Notes: generated from the sequence alone by a model not told the origin. A stretch of DNA of 64,000 bases from Ceriagrion tenellum (GCA_963169105.1 OY720638.1:6744749-6808748); one strand, 5' to 3'. Shown: positions 39,201 to 49,919, counted from the first letter of the stretch. Numbers and translations: made by a program.

Positions 39201-42200
39201 GATATCCAGTGAAATGTTGAAGTGTGGGTGTAAGTTACTCATTTGTCAGCTGTATGAACTATATAATTTATGTTTACAGGTTTTCATTGTTCCAGTGGAT
39301 TGGAAGAATACTATCATCGTTCCATTGTACAAGGGAAGGAAGGATTATTGAGCATTCCGGGAAAAGTGTTCAGCAAAATTTTAATCAAAAGAGTGAGGAA
39401 TATTATTTCTGACAGAATATGGGGTGCACATTGTTGGTTTATGCCTGGGAGAGGCTGTAGTGACCAGCTTTTCACGCTACAGCAAGAGATAGAAAAATGT
39501 ATGGGCGTCCGAAAGAAAGTGTATTGTGCATTTGTTGATTTGGAGAAGGCACATGACAAAATAAATAGAAAGAAGTTGTGGAAGGTTTTGAAGGACTATG
39601 GAGTGAATGGGCAGTTATTGAATGTTATGATGGCGATATATGACAATAGTAAGGCAAGTGTGAGAGTTAACGGGGTTCTGAGTGATTGGTTTGTAACAAA
39701 ATAGGGCGTAAAGCAAGAATGTGAGTTTTACTACATGCAGATGATGCTGTTTTGATCTCAGACAGCCAACAGGGATTACAGAAGTTCCTACGTAAGTTTT
39801 GTGAATCAGCAGGGAGAATGGATGAGGATAAATGCGTGCAAGACTAAAGCAGTATTTTTTTATAAGGAGAATAACTGTGATGAGTGAACTAATTGAACAA
39901 GTGGATAATTTTGTGTACTTAGGTAAGATGTTTGCGAAAGATGGACGGATAGATGAGGATATAAAGAGACGTGCGAATGCTAGAAGGAAAGTGGTAGGTA
40001 GCATGTGGAGCATATCACGGAATGAGTACCTGTCTAAGTAAGCGAAAATCGCCATGTACAAAAGTGTACTTCTCCCCACTATGCTGTATAGTAGTGATTC
40101 ATGGATATGTCAAGATAGACATTAGAATAGACTAAACGTGGTGGGAATGAGTTATCTGAGGAATGTTTGCGGCAAAAGTAAGATGGATAGGGTCAGGAAT
40201 GAGTGGGTAATAAATTAATGTGGGAGAGATGCTCTAGTAATGGACATATATGAAAGGAGGGTGCTTTGTTGGTATGGCCATGTGGAGAGAATGGATGAGA
40301 GTCGAATAATGAAACATATATAATAGTGAAATGAATGGTGTGAGAGGTAGAGGTAGGCCGAGAAAGTTGTGGTTGAGGAAATTCTTAGGAGAAGGAATAA
40401 TAGGAGTCTTAAAAACAGAAGGGTGTGTATGAAGCAGTGTATGGGGGTAAATGAAGCAAAAGAGGGGTGCAAGGATAGGTCAGTGTGGAGGAAATTATAG
40501 AAGCAGAGTTAGGTGTACAAATATGTATGAGTGAAACTTGGTGACTCTGCCTACCCCAGAAGGGACCGGCATGATTGTTATGCATATATGTATCAAATCC
40601 TATTAATAAGCATCGTCAAGAGTACAGAGAATAACATTTCTAGGTAGAAGAAGTTGTAACAAAATTTTCTGGATTTATAAGTTTAAATAAGTTGAGTCAT
40701 GTAGTTTCAGAGACTAGCACAGAATTTGATCTAATTAATGGACATCGAAAACCATTTATTGACATTCTTGTCTTCTGCCACCTACCCATGATGGCAAGGT
40801 GCCTGTGCCAATTATACTATGCCTGCACTATCACCAAAACCTTCTGAAGATCTCCAGGACTTGGTTGATAGCAAGCTTAAGTTTTATTTTGAGAATAGAG
40901 CCCACTAATTAAAGGTCAGCAAATTGATACTAAGCTTCAGTTCAACTAAAACAGCTGTTTTTACAGTCACCACAAGCTAAGTTACCTCCCAAATACTAGG
41001 CAATCAATAAGAGGGCAAATATTCTCCATTGCAATAAGCAAAATTTTCTCAGTACTATAAGGTGATCAATGCATTGTGTAAGGTCCAATATGGCAAAAGC
41101 ATGCATGCAAAAAGAAACTTTTTTTAATTTAAACTGACATTTAAAGCAGACAGTACTGACAATGAACAATGCACCGATAGCCATAGCCACCGAAATATTA
41201 TGAAATTCCTGAACATACAATTGCCAGGTTTGAATTGGTGGAACTACAAGACCAATGCAAGGTTGAGCCAAAAGATTACTTTGTACCATTCAACTAAACA
41301 TTAAATAGGTTTTGATTATATTGACTTACAAAATTGTTTAAATAGGCTGGTCGACTGGTGCAATATGAGCTTCATAGACTTGAATATTTAAAAATGCAGT
41401 TTACTTACTTACCATAAAAAGAAGACTCCCATAAAATACTATTATGTTCTTCGCAATAGTGTTTTAAATAGAGCCCAAAATATTTCTGACTTAGGGGTGC
41501 TTTTTGATGACAAAATGAGTTTCCAGCTACATATTCAGTTTATTGCCATGAAGGCACATAAGATGTTGGATTTCATCTTTCGTGTTCTTCTAAGGGACTT
41601 CACTGATATTAATTGCATTAAACTATTATATGTATCTTTGGTGAGATCCATCTTGGAATATTGTTCGATATGTTGGAATCCATACTATACCAAATATGAG
41701 CTTCAATTGGAAAATATTCAAAGGAAATTCCTTACAATTATCTCATTTAAATTCAATCTGGATAGGAATCGTGGTGAATATGAGGGGCTTATGAATTGTT
41801 TGAGCTTGCCACTTCTCTCCTCTAGGAGGAAACAATTAGGATTAAAATTTTTATATAATATCCTAAATGGAAATATTAAATGTTCTGAACTGTTATCCCT
41901 CATACATTTTAATTGTCCAATAGTTTCCACTAGAAACCCTGATCTTTTTAACTTACCCTACCTACTAAGAAATTATACTTTTTTCCACCCCTATATCGAA
42001 TACTGAGAGGCTCTAATGAGTTCTGTGCTAACACTGATTCTTTTAATACATGTTTTTATGTTTAAAAATTATGTAAGGTCCACTGTTAAATAATATGGTT
42101 TTAATTACTTGTATTAAAAAGGTATTTTTTTCATTTTTACACTGTATTTGTGTTACAAAATAGGTTTATTTTCATTTGTACACTGTATTAGTGTGTTACA

Positions 42201-45130
42201 CTGACGTTTCTGATTTTTGTCTCAATTCTTGGTACGGTATTATTACCTGAAATGTATATTATAATGAATATGAACTCCATACCTATTGTGTTTATTTTTG
42301 TGTGTTTCTGTATATAAATATGACAGCTGTGGTTCTTGTACCTTAACATGCAAAAGGGCTCTGCCCGTAAATAAAATTATTATTATTAATTCAATCAATC
42401 TCAAGGCAATTGAAATAAGATTACGCTGATGCCTACATCAGTGCATCAGAGGCTTTGTAGAACCAAACCTTGTTATCATAACTAAGTACATTGAAACTTT
42501 GCTTTATCTCACAAAAAAATGATAATATTTTTGACTGAATGGGATTAATCTACAGACATATTGAATATTACTCACATTACAACAATATTTAACGATTTAC
42601 AACTTTTACTTCAACTAAAGATACAGGCCGATCAGAAGTAATATTTATTAATAATAATAAAGCAAACAGTAACCAAACTTGAATAGTAAATCATCTCAAT
42701 TATTACTCATTTATACTCTAACTCTGTAAGTTCATAAAGCAATGATTTCTTTGAAAGCAATACTGCTAAGACATTGAAACTCTGACACCACTCACAAGAA
42801 TGCACGAGTACATTATCTTAAAAAGTTTAATGGTTTAAAACCATGCAAAATAAGAAACACAAAAGCACTTAATTACTTTTCAATTTAACACCACCTATTT
42901 TTCAAATTCCATTACAGTGCCTCAAGGAGAGGACAAAATAATCCTTTCACTCACATAGTTCGCCAGCAATATGATAGCACAGAGCAGCTTTCCATTACAA
43001 AAATTGCAGTAATCTTAGTGGAAAATATTTAAGAACTTTTAGATTATATATCACTCTATATATCGGAACCTCACAAGATTGCAACAACACAGCCTAAATG
43101 TTCCTGATACGTTCTGTGATAAAATATAGACAAAAATTTGGTGCCAATCAATTGAAGATAGATCATAAGGTGTGAGTCGTGACTCAAGCATTTGAGCATT
43201 CCATGATTAGTGTATTATCCATTTGGAATTCTATGTTAATATTTAAATCCCTTTTCACATGGAATACACCATCAGATAATAATGTGCATTAAACTACATT
43301 TACTTCCCATGTCGTCCACAAATGCCCCAAACAGGAATTACAAAGCAAGACTTACTCATGATTCTCATGAAGTTCACTAGGTTAAGTTTGCATTGTAGTT
43401 GAACTAAACACTCCATACCACTTTCCTGAACGAATTAACCACTGGCACACAAACTACAACTGGAAAGTGTTCTTGGATAACCACAAAACAATCACCTAGT
43501 TCTGAAATACTCAAATAACACGACTAAGGATTTATTAAGCCGATGTTGATAAAAAATACTTTCGTGACTCAATTAATTACAGATATGAGAAAACTAAACA
43601 AAAAAAATCAACATGTAAAGACAGAAATGATAGAATCTTGAAATGTCCCGTCATTAATGACAAACTGCTAAAATTTAGAAGTAGTTTCATAAAGATGACA
43701 ATATGTCATAGTCAAACAGGTTGGAGATATCCTTCAAGAATGCTTTGATCGCGTCACAAGAGATAAAACAACTCATGCAAAAAGCTTAACATTCCTTATT
43801 GTACTACTCAGAAATAATACAACTTATCGCAAATATAATTATATCGCAATAATTCGTGACATTCGCACAACGGATGCAACAACTGCGCAGCGACCAAGTA
43901 GACAACATACTTAACAACCATAAAACACCTTTCCCTGAATTTTTCAACTACAATATAAATAATAGAAATCAATGAATGCAATAAAGATGAATGCATGATA
44001 ACAACCATCTTACACCATTACTTCGCATCAAACATAAACACAGAGCACAAAAAACCGATGGTCCACGTACTAACTATTACGTGACCCTAAGCCTATAAGA
44101 ATTATTAGATAGTGAGCGAAAATAAGCAATCATACCGTTGAAAACTTCGTTGAATTCCCCTGGAGGCGAGTGTAGTATGAAATCTGAAACAATGCGGACC
44201 TGAGAATGAAACAATGACATATTATTACGTGCATTATTACATAGAGCTCAGAAAAATCTAACTAAACTGAGGCCGTTACCATTTAACGCCGTAAAGAAGA
44301 CCCAGGGCTAACCATAAAGTGGCACATTAATACCTACGTACAGGGTCCGAGCACCATTTATATTTGTGAGTTATTAAATTTGGGGCCAACAAGTACAATC
44401 GCACACCTGGGAACCCGCGAACTAAGTACTCGTGATGAGGTGACCCAGGACGTCAAAATTAAGAAGGGTAAAATTATGCCCGAGCAGTACAAATGATAGC
44501 CACCCATTAATTAAACTACACACTTTATGCACTACGTTTACGCTTGGAATTAGAAAGGGTACGTCAGCCCAATGATAGACTCATAAACTATGACTCAGAG
44601 AGATAGCGACATATCTGCTCTCTCAACGTAAACTGACAAGGGAAACACCCAAAAACAATCAGATGAGCCAAAAACAATGATCCTCAATCCTTTCATTCGA
44701 AAATATCCTTACAGTGAAAGAGCGACTATTAAGTTGTAGAACCTTTGGCCACCCAATCCCTATCAGTTCACAATTAAAACCTTAGCGCCAATTGATATAA
44801 CGCATTGAATAAGATAAGAAATCAGATATTACACATACTACACAATGAGAATTAATAGTCCTTACGGCTGTACATTAAGTAAATCCACCATATTATAGGC
44901 AATCTGAACGAATAAGCATATTATTCCCGGCCCGAAGATTCTACATTCTACACTTCTATGTCACTTCACTCAAATAAAATCTTACATTGCTCATAATGAA
45001 CAATAATCATAATGACATGACACTTTTTGAGGAAATATGACGTAAATATAGTTATATCTACACAAATCACAAATAAATTAGACAATACCTTCTCTTGATC
45101 CGATATCGGGTCATCTCCGTCCGCCGCCAT
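27099..45130 (-). CDS. cpa: F-actin-capping protein subunit alpha, 5' five coding exons (partial)
   Basis: The spliced minus-strand exons give about 169 codons that follow CapZ alpha from its start. Landmarks are [67 protein letters not shown] and [12 protein letters not shown]. The protein pairs with CapZ beta and caps barbed ends of actin filaments in the cytoplasm. Coding pieces are 45089-45130, 44136-44199, 28256-28307, 27740-27911 and 27099-27277. All acceptors end in AG and all donors begin GT, with phases 0, 1, 2 and 0 between exons. The start at 45130 was chosen because AAG-ATG-G is a strong context and fits the family; an in-frame ATG at 45142 adds four residues in a weak context. 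Intron 2 spans 15.8 kb and is full of transposons. The C-terminal ~115 residues (including the actin-binding tail) are not visible and are probably left of the window, or in exons I could not recognise. Confidence 0.96.
27740..27911 (-). CDS. cpa: cpa coding exon 4
   Basis: Acceptor TTCTTTTTGCAG; 172 nt encoding from the split Gly through [37 protein letters not shown] and [14 protein letters not shown]; donor GTAAGT in phase 0. It is among the most conserved segments of the alpha subunit. Confidence 0.97.
28147..28215. mobile_element. 69-bp TTAA-flanked MITE (piggyBac-like)
   Basis: TTAA (28143-28146)-CCCTTTCTGATCCGG...ACCGGAAAGGG-TTAA (28216-28219). The CCCTTTC/GAAAGGG ends are inverted, and the centre holds a second inverted pair GTGATTCC-ATTT-GGAATCAC. 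It sits in cpa intron 3, just 41 bases from the exon 3 donor. It is far too short to code for anything. Confidence 0.75.
28256..28307 (-). CDS. cpa: cpa coding exon 3
   Basis: Acceptor TTTTTGTTTCAG, then the rest of Asp and [16 protein letters not shown], leaving GG (phase 2); donor GTATG. The exon is 52 nt. The intron upstream of it is 15.8 kb. Confidence 0.96.
28484..28870 (-). pseudogene. LINE 3' end (C-terminal tail of reverse transcriptase ORF)
   Basis: Minus-strand frames read [20 protein letters not shown] and then a [17 protein letters not shown] segment, typical of the far C-terminus of Jockey/CR1-like LINE ORF2 proteins. The tail contains AATAAA (as TTTATT at about 28495). A stop interrupts after LSLYST. 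It is 5'-truncated and located in cpa intron 2. Confidence 0.6.
28871..31985. other. cpa intron 2, mostly unassigned
   Basis: Apart from the foldback at 30068-30255, I see no gene. Repeated ATTTCCCTGACA and CCCCAACATTTCCC wording at 29230-29280, 29985-30030 and 30250-30270 suggests an old dispersed repeat into which the foldback inserted. Confidence 0.4.
30068..30255. repeat. foldback element with about 90-bp inverted arms
   Basis: The left arm starts ATAGTAGGAGC (30068) and the right arm ends GCTCCCACTAT (30255). Arms pair through GAAGAAATTGCAACT, GGCTGTTTCCACATAAG, TTTATTTTTAC and ACCATGGTTT with few mismatches, and almost no loop at about 30159-30163. It is a hairpin MITE, with no target duplication I am confident of. 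Confidence 0.85.
31988..32061. repeat. left arm of a 74-bp inverted repeat
   Basis: Pairs with 32332-32405: GCCAATAATAAATTTTTTTG and TAATAATTGCCTGGCAAG recur inverted as CTTGCCAGGCAATTATTA and CAAAAAATTTATTATTTGGC. The 270 bases between contain no gene. Confidence 0.8.
32332..32405. repeat. right arm of the 74-bp inverted repeat
   Basis: Inverted partner of 31988-32061. GTGAATTGCTGA also occurs twice as a direct repeat nearby (about 32105 and 32283), suggesting internal rearrangement. Confidence 0.8.
32406..34820. other. cpa intron 2, no recognised feature
   Basis: AT-rich intron sequence with no supported coding region on either strand. Confidence 0.4.
34825..34909. mobile_element. 85-bp TTAA-bounded element, copy 1
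   Basis: Flanked by TTAA at 34821-34824 and 34910-34913. It is the same length as, and nearly identical to, 38298-38382. The ends (ATGTCCATC... and ...GATAAAG) are not inverted, unlike ordinary piggyBac MITEs. Confidence 0.72.
36108..36999 (+). pseudogene. RTE endonuclease domain
   Basis: Opens with [20 protein letters not shown], the start of the apurinic-type endonuclease (the N in TWNVRG binds the metal ion). CETKRKGRD follows, holding the catalytic Glu, then [12 protein letters not shown] (GDxN motif, about 36520) and [15 protein letters not shown] (about 36725) towards the domain end. The usual final H motif is represented by GTNHYLV. Stops at about 36333 and 36367 and a frame change near 36665 make it non-functional. 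It continues across the nested insertion into the reverse transcriptase part. Confidence 0.85.
37000..37005. repeat. GTGATT target-site duplication, left copy
   Basis: GTGATT here and at 38669-38674 flank the nested LINE. Removing the insert restores the RTE reading frame (GVI then [11 protein letters not shown]). Confidence 0.75.
37130..37640. repeat. tandem duplication, 2 units of about 256 bp, in LINE 3' UTR
   Basis: Landmarks such as TTCAGGGATTTAAGAT (about 37235 and 37491) and AACATCGGTCACACA recur at an offset of 256 bp. The copies differ by scattered substitutions, so the duplication is not recent. Confidence 0.85.
37624..37654. repeat. perfect 12-bp stem at LINE ORF end
   Basis: GGTCACACATAG, 7-base loop, CTATGTGTGACC. 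It spans the stop-codon region of the nested LINE ORF at the start of its 3' untranslated part, where LINE RNAs can carry recognition structures. The functional reading is inference. Confidence 0.8.
38298..38382. mobile_element. 85-bp TTAA-bounded element, copy 2
   Basis: TTAA at 38294-38297 and 38383-38386. The same 85-bp unit as 34825-34909 with few differences (for example AGTCTAGGG for AGTCAAGGG). It interrupts the nested LINE between codons of its polymerase ORF (after the LSWREH-like segment), so it inserted after that LINE. Confidence 0.78.
38675..40045 (+). pseudogene. RTE reverse transcriptase domain, catalytic block partly deleted
   Basis: After the nested insertion, frames continue with [18 protein letters not shown] and [17 protein letters not shown] (fingers region, about 39175-39220). 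[12 protein letters not shown] follows, and a frame change near 39330 leads to [32 protein letters not shown] (about 39530) carries the first catalytic Asp. After WFVTK a stop and a deletion remove the GxxLSPxLF block. [17 protein letters not shown] (about 39738; YADD reads HADD) follows directly. The C-terminal part around [20 protein letters not shown] runs to about 40040 with further stops. It is a dead polymerase of the RTE clade, same strand as the endonuclease. Confidence 0.85.
40601..41330. other. cpa intron 2, no recognised feature
   Basis: No supported coding region or repeat boundary. Confidence 0.35.
41331..42392 (+). mobile_element. 5'-truncated Jockey-like LINE with (ATT)n tail
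   Basis: An open frame from 41497 to 42006 with upstream readable codons matches the C-terminal third of LINE reverse transcriptases: [35 protein letters not shown], and LENIQRKFL. The 3' part ends GGGCTCTGCCCGTAAATAAA followed by ATTATTATTATTA, the characteristic short-repeat tail of this LINE group. The catalytic core is missing because of 5' truncation. It lies in cpa intron 2, antisense to that gene. Confidence 0.83.
42393..44135. other. cpa intron 2, 5' part
   Basis: AT-rich, no feature recognised. Most of the remaining cpa intron 1 (44200-45088) is likewise featureless. Confidence 0.4.
44136..44199 (-). CDS. cpa: cpa coding exon 2
   Basis: Acceptor TTCATTCTCAG, then [21 protein letters not shown] plus one base; donor GTATG. 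The 64-nt exon ends in phase 1, and the split codon (G+AT) gives Asp with exon 3. Confidence 0.96.
45089..45130 (-). CDS. cpa: cpa coding exon 1
   Basis: Encodes [14 protein letters not shown]. The donor GTATTG follows at 45088 (phase 0). The N-terminal residues before ISDQEK are variable in the family. Intron 1 is 889 bp. Confidence 0.95.
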
Positions 45131-46549
45131 CTTAGCTATCATGCAAGCCCTGTTCACGCCTGTCCTCTCGTACTGCCTATGAAAAGGAAGGCTACGAAGA
45201 TGAAATAATGAAATACACCTACATTAAAATTTTAAAATTACTCCATTGCTCCTAAACTCCTATATTGTGACTTATTACTATGCATAATCACTATCATTAT
45301 CAAATATTTAAAAGCCATTTTCAAGAGGTTTCCTGCTCCTCTACTTAGCCCGCGAAAATTTCGAATACTGAGTGTGCGCTACTGTCATTCTTTCATTAAA
45401 ATTTTATGTTCTAGGATTATGTACTGCTATTAAACGTATTTTAATAGTTCAAAATTTAACTTTAATTTATTATAAGTAGTCTTTGTGTATTTTTTACCCC
45501 TCAGAAGTAGTTTAATTAATGATTGCACTTTATTTGAGTTTGACAATTTTGACAATTGCAAAGTTATGCACGAGGGATGACATTTCATTTAATAAATACA
45601 TTATTGTTAATTCTAGTCATGCACGAGGGATGACATTTCATTTAATAAATATATTATTATTAATTCTAGGGAAATACAAAATACTATTTTTAAAATTTGA
45701 AATGTTGTATGGTGGATAAAATGAATGAGTGCACCTGATTTAATATAATACGCTGATGGATGGAATGTATGTCGGAAAAGAGGGTTAGGTTATCTTGATG
45801 GAAATATCACTTTATCGACTGGCATGTTGTCTTCAAACACGAATAATTTCTTTCGTAGGTACTGATCTGGTTGATGAACTACCACTCTTTTGGTTACACA
45901 TAAAAGGCCAACCTTATTTAGTTTAAAAACAGTCCACTCATCCTTCTTGATTTTGTAATATACTTGTTCAAACAGTTAGGGGGGGGGGGACAAGCCCAAA
46001 GAGAGCAGATTTGTGGATTTCACATGAAATCTACCAGTATTTGAGAATATTGGCCAGAAAAATAAATTTTCTATAATTTTACCAATAACGTCATGGTGGA
46101 ATTTATGTAATATTTAATTGGGGATAAGAAAATTCCTCCCAAGTGACAAAAATAAAGATGTAGACCACTGAAGGAATTTGACATAATCAGTAACAGTTGA
46201 TAAGTTCTATGACAGTCGAGATAGAGTAGCCATAATTTTTGGCACCCATATTAATTTTATTTACAATTCAACACTTTGGTTAACAAATCAGGGTGGTTAT
46301 ATTCGGAATTGATATTCCTCAAATCCATTTAATTTTGGTTAATTAGTTCTCTCACATCATGAAATTTCACATTAATGTGCTTTAACATCTCTGACACTGA
46401 GCAGTTTTCCACTTAGACAATGGCACCTTGATTGCGCCCATATGTTTGGTAATGGTTAATTTCCTAAATCCAAGGTCATGTACTATTCCATGTTCTCATG
46501 TTAACTCACAGCCCTTCTACTCTCTACTTCACTTAGGACTAAGTACTCT
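45131..46549. other. region upstream of cpa; promoter expected here
   Basis: The 5' untranslated region and promoter of cpa should lie directly right of 45130, but no convincing TATA or initiator is decidable. It holds a two-copy 53-bp tandem repeat (45566-45669) and a run of ten G at about 45979. No divergent gene was seen. Confidence 0.35.
45566..45669. repeat. 53-bp tandem duplication, two copies
   Basis: ATGCACGAGGGATGACATTT...AATTCTAG occurs at 45566 and 45619 with about three differences. Confidence 0.92.
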
Positions 46550-47771
46550 CTCTGGTGAAAATCTCTACTGTGTTCGGTAGGAAATATCTACCGAAGTCTA
46601 CTGAAATCAACTTTACTCTACCGAATCCTACTTCATTCCTACTGGGTCCTACTGTTTCATGTACAGTAGGCTACTGAACTCCAACTGTACTTTTACAAAT
46701 CTGATTACAGCCTGCCAAATTTCCTTAATTATATTTCTTCTAAGCCAACAAAAGGAATAAGCATGACAAAAAATTAATAATGCATACACTTCAAAAAAAT
46801 GATAGTCTAGGTATATTGTTGAAGTCCGTTTTAAGAATTAGAAAAGAAGGTACGTTTTAAGAATTTTTACAATATATAGGAATTATTTACCATCAATGGA
46901 AATGCATTTCCTGACAAAATCATCAAATTTTACATTTACATATACACTGGACCGTTTACATATCCTTATGTAGGGAATATTTCTTTGCCAGAAGCTGTCA
47001 CCAACTGCAGCTTTTGATACGTTGAAAAACAAGTTTATAATAGCTCTACATTCTTAAGTACCTTTTGAAGCTAAGATGTGAGATATTTCACCCATTTCCC
47101 CATTTTTTAGAATAACCACTCTGTCATTTCTCCTTTTCAACATAATGTGCTGCGCAGAATAGTATACCTCATTTTGGCATACAACTTTTTTATATTCCAT
47201 GAATAGAGATACATCTATTTCAATATGCTTCATCACCTCAATGTCCAAAAAGGTCTCCTGTCCACATCCCAACAGTCGACAACTGGAGACTTCAATAGCT
47301 TGTTGTTAGGCAAGTGCCCCACCAGTCTCTCATGAAAGGTACACACTTCGTCACTCACTTCCCATATTTGGATCATTGCATCAATTGCTTGGCTGAGCAT
47401 AAATCAAAACGCAATTTGAAAAGGAACTCCTTTTGGCCCTTGAATTACTTTTACTAATTTTCCATTTGCATGCTCAAATGGGAATGCAGAGTGGGCCCAC
47501 AAAGGTCCCCAGTCTCTAACACTAGGGGCCTAATGCAGGAGCTGGTGGACATTGTACATCATCTTTGATTTGCCATATAGCCATTCTACTTTAATGACAA
47601 ACTCAATAGACTACAGTAGAGGTTCGGTAGCCCTACTGAACACAGTAAAACAGAGTAACCCTACCGGACACAGTTGAGTACAGTAGAGCTTCGGTAGCCC
47701 TACCGAACACAGTAGGATGTTTCAAAAAGCAGGTTGGCTACCGAACCCGGCAGGAAAAATTTTCAGCAGAG
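46550..47771 (-). mobile_element. CACTA/EnSpm-like element, internally deleted
   Basis: The ends CTCTGGTGAAAATCTCTACTG (46550) and, read inverted from 47771, CTCTGCTGAAAATTTTTCCTG form terminal inverted repeats. CT dinucleotides flank both. Subterminal regions carry many copies of CTACTG, CTACCGAA and TTCGGTAG on both sides (46560-46680 and 47615-47750), like the repeated binding sites near CACTA ends. A transposase remnant on the minus strand lies between. The ends do not start with the canonical CAC, so superfamily assignment rests on the transposase remnant. Confidence 0.65.
47000..47585 (-). pseudogene. CACTA/EnSpm-type transposase C-terminal (DUF4218-like) fragment
   Basis: Minus-strand reading from about 47580: YGKSKMMYNVHQLLH, stop, VRDWGPLWAHSAFPFEHANG, then KLVKVIQGPKGVPFQIAF. 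The NVHxLxHL...WGPLWAxSxFxFExxNG pattern is the hallmark of the conserved segment after the catalytic domain of Tnp2/EnSpm-like transposases. Stops near 47535 and 47407 and a frame change near 47235 show decay. The 72-codon open frame at 47054-47272 is its out-of-frame tail. Confidence 0.72.
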
Positions 47772-47773
47772 CT

Positions 47774-48940
47774 GCCTCCAATGTGAGCAGGGTTACTGAC
47801 TTTTACTTCTTGCAAGAAGAATGCTGAGCCAGCTGATTGGCCTACCTTGCTCATTTCCATGGAATTGGACAATGGTGCACCAGATTCTCCCCTCCTTACA
47901 TACACTTGTATATAACATGACTTTTTTCAATCTCTTCAAGTAATTGTGTAATGAGGCTAGAAAACAAGTCAATCTTCTATGTTCTGCATGAATTGAAGTC
48001 AAACTATATATCCTCTTAATTATACCTAGTGGTTAGACTCCATCAAATTTCCTCTTCCTAGCTTTTCCTGCTGTGTGACTTGGGGTGGAGGCACATTCTC
48101 ATGAGGACTGCAAGCTTCAAGAGATGGCTGGGAGCTGGTTTGGAAAGATGGCACCATGGGAGTGCTATCAGAGGGGATGGCAGCAACAGAATGTTGCTGT
48201 TTCCTTAAACAATACCTCCCTAAGCTCCTGCCCTTCCACCAGTAGTTGAGGTATTTGCCATTTCCAGATAACGATGACACTACTGGAGTTCCTTCAATAA
48301 CTCCTTCAATGTCATGGCCTGTCATCTATGAAGCACATTCTGATCTCATTTCTCGAGGTCATACTCCAGCTGCTCCACTCATCTCATCTTCTCAGCCAAG
48401 TGGCGAGCCACAAGCTTACTCTCCTCCTTTCTTCCCTATGCTTCATTACCAAGCTCTTTGTTGTAGTGTTTTTTCTATGTCATCATCAGTTTGCATTGCA
48501 ATTTGCATTGCATGCATTGTAAAACATGACAGTTGGTTACACTGAGTAACAGTTTTACCCATGCTGCTTTTTGTTTTGTTCCTTCTTTGTCCCATTCTTC
48601 TTTCTCTATTCTCTCCAACCATGATATGTGCAGACGTTGGTCTTCATGGATGTGCAATATAAGTCAAATCTAATATGTTTCTGCCACAAGAACACGTGTT
48701 TTCATTGCACAAATAATATGTACAACATTATTAACATTCTTCAGTTTTGGTTCAGGTTCTGAAAGCTGCTTCCTCAAGGGCTTTTGCTCACTTTTTAAGC
48801 CTTTGCTTCCATGGCAGAAAACTCAAGACTGAAGCCTTATATTCTTATCAGTCATGCTTTGGGTGAACGATAGGAGCTCTGCCTGCCTTTCCTAGCATGA
48901 AGCCATCTTCAGTGATATGGCTAGAGTTTGTGCTGCCCAG
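47774..48940. other. spacer without recognised gene
   Basis: Several short open frames on both strands (for example 48026-48325 minus and 48246-48545 plus) overlap each other and resemble no family. No intact element was seen. Confidence 0.3.
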
Positions 48941-49204
48941 GGCGGCCCTTGAGTTTGGCGCCCCAGCTCCACAAAAAATACATTTTGCACAGTGACACAC
49001 TCTTAAACTTTTATATTTGATAACTATTTTGTGTACCGTTATGATATTGCTTTCACATGCTCAATTGTAGTATGCTTTAAATATTCACCTAACATACTTG
49101 CATTTTATAAGTAACAGTGTTTAACAAAAAAGTAAAAATAACATATACCTAGGGGAAAATAGTAAAAAGGTGTAAAAAATTAAGACCATCTTTTTCCTAA
49201 ATAA

Positions 49205-49700
49205 AAACTGCAACTTTATACAAAGTAACTTTTATTGCCTTTTTTAAGGCCAATTCTTCAATGAAGTGTCAAAATTTATTTCCACTGCCAATTGTTTCTC
49301 TATAGATAGTATGGCAAGATTTCTCAAATGCATGGTGTTCATAGTAGATCATATGTGATTCTTGATCAGTTTTAGTTTTGGAAAAATCCTCTCACAGGTA
49401 GCAACACCTACAGCAAATGTGAGGAAAATTGATAGCATTAGGTATTGCTATATTTGGAACTGAGTTCCCAAGGTAATACTTTTTAATAAACTGCAAAAGA
49501 TCAAGTGGGCCTTCCTTCCTCATCTTTATTCCACCTTCAATATTGGCAAAAGCAATAAAATCCTGAGGTCCTTTTTTCTCGATGAGCAACTACTCTTTAT
49601 CAATGTCATTGTGATCGTCTATTTGACACTTGTATTTATCATCCAAAGGATTCAACGGGGTAAGAAAAGTTTATTTCTCAGCTAGTGCATGAAGCTGTTG
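49205..49700 (-). pseudogene. hAT transposase C-terminal (dimerisation) domain, ZMYM1-like
   Basis: The minus strand reads FQQLHALAEK near 49695, DDKYKCQIDDHNDIDKE, then KKGPQDFIAFANI. After a frame change at about 49430, VATCERIFPKLKLIKNH, STMNTMHLRNLAILSIEKQL and LAVEINFD follow. The SxxxCERxFSxLKxIKxxxRSTM...LxxLxxLSIE pattern is the hAT-family dimerisation domain. The CCCAGGGCGGCCCTTGAG sequence at about 48937-48954 is probably the end of the same element. Stops show it is dead; upstream domains are not readable. Confidence 0.75.
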
Positions 49701-49919
49701 AAATCTAAAAGTAAATTATGAGAACACTCTATCCAGTGAAGAAAACATTTCTGTCCTTAGTTCAATGTTGTATGGCAATTCACCATCCTGTTATCCTTCA
49801 CCAAACAATAGTTTCTTCTTTTTGGGTCGACGCTATTCGGCTTTTGAGTTCTCACCAACATGCACTACACTTCATTCGAGTATGGTTGATGGAAAGTCAA
49901 AGTAACAGACATTCATTAG

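Larger units (their letters stand above)
35760..40600 (+). mobile_element. RTE-type LINE, degenerate, interrupted by another LINE
   Basis: A 5' untranslated-like region (about 35760-36105) precedes an endonuclease-reverse transcriptase ORF with many lesions. The 3' end contains GTGACTCTGCCTACCCCAGA (40540-40559), typical of RTE-like tails. The element is split at 37005/38675 by a minus-strand LINE insertion flanked by GTGATT. Confidence 0.82.

Noticed and set aside
38817..39242. 141-codon minus ORF rich in Ser/Phe/Leu
   Set aside because: Antisense shadow of the RTE reverse transcriptase region.
44966..45157. 63-codon ORF as a small gene
   Set aside because: It is cpa exon 1 read through into intron 1; the family start is the ATG at 45130 and the donor is at 45088.
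45131..45200. TATA promoter for cpa
   Set aside because: No clear motif at a sensible distance; the transcript start cannot be judged without expression data.
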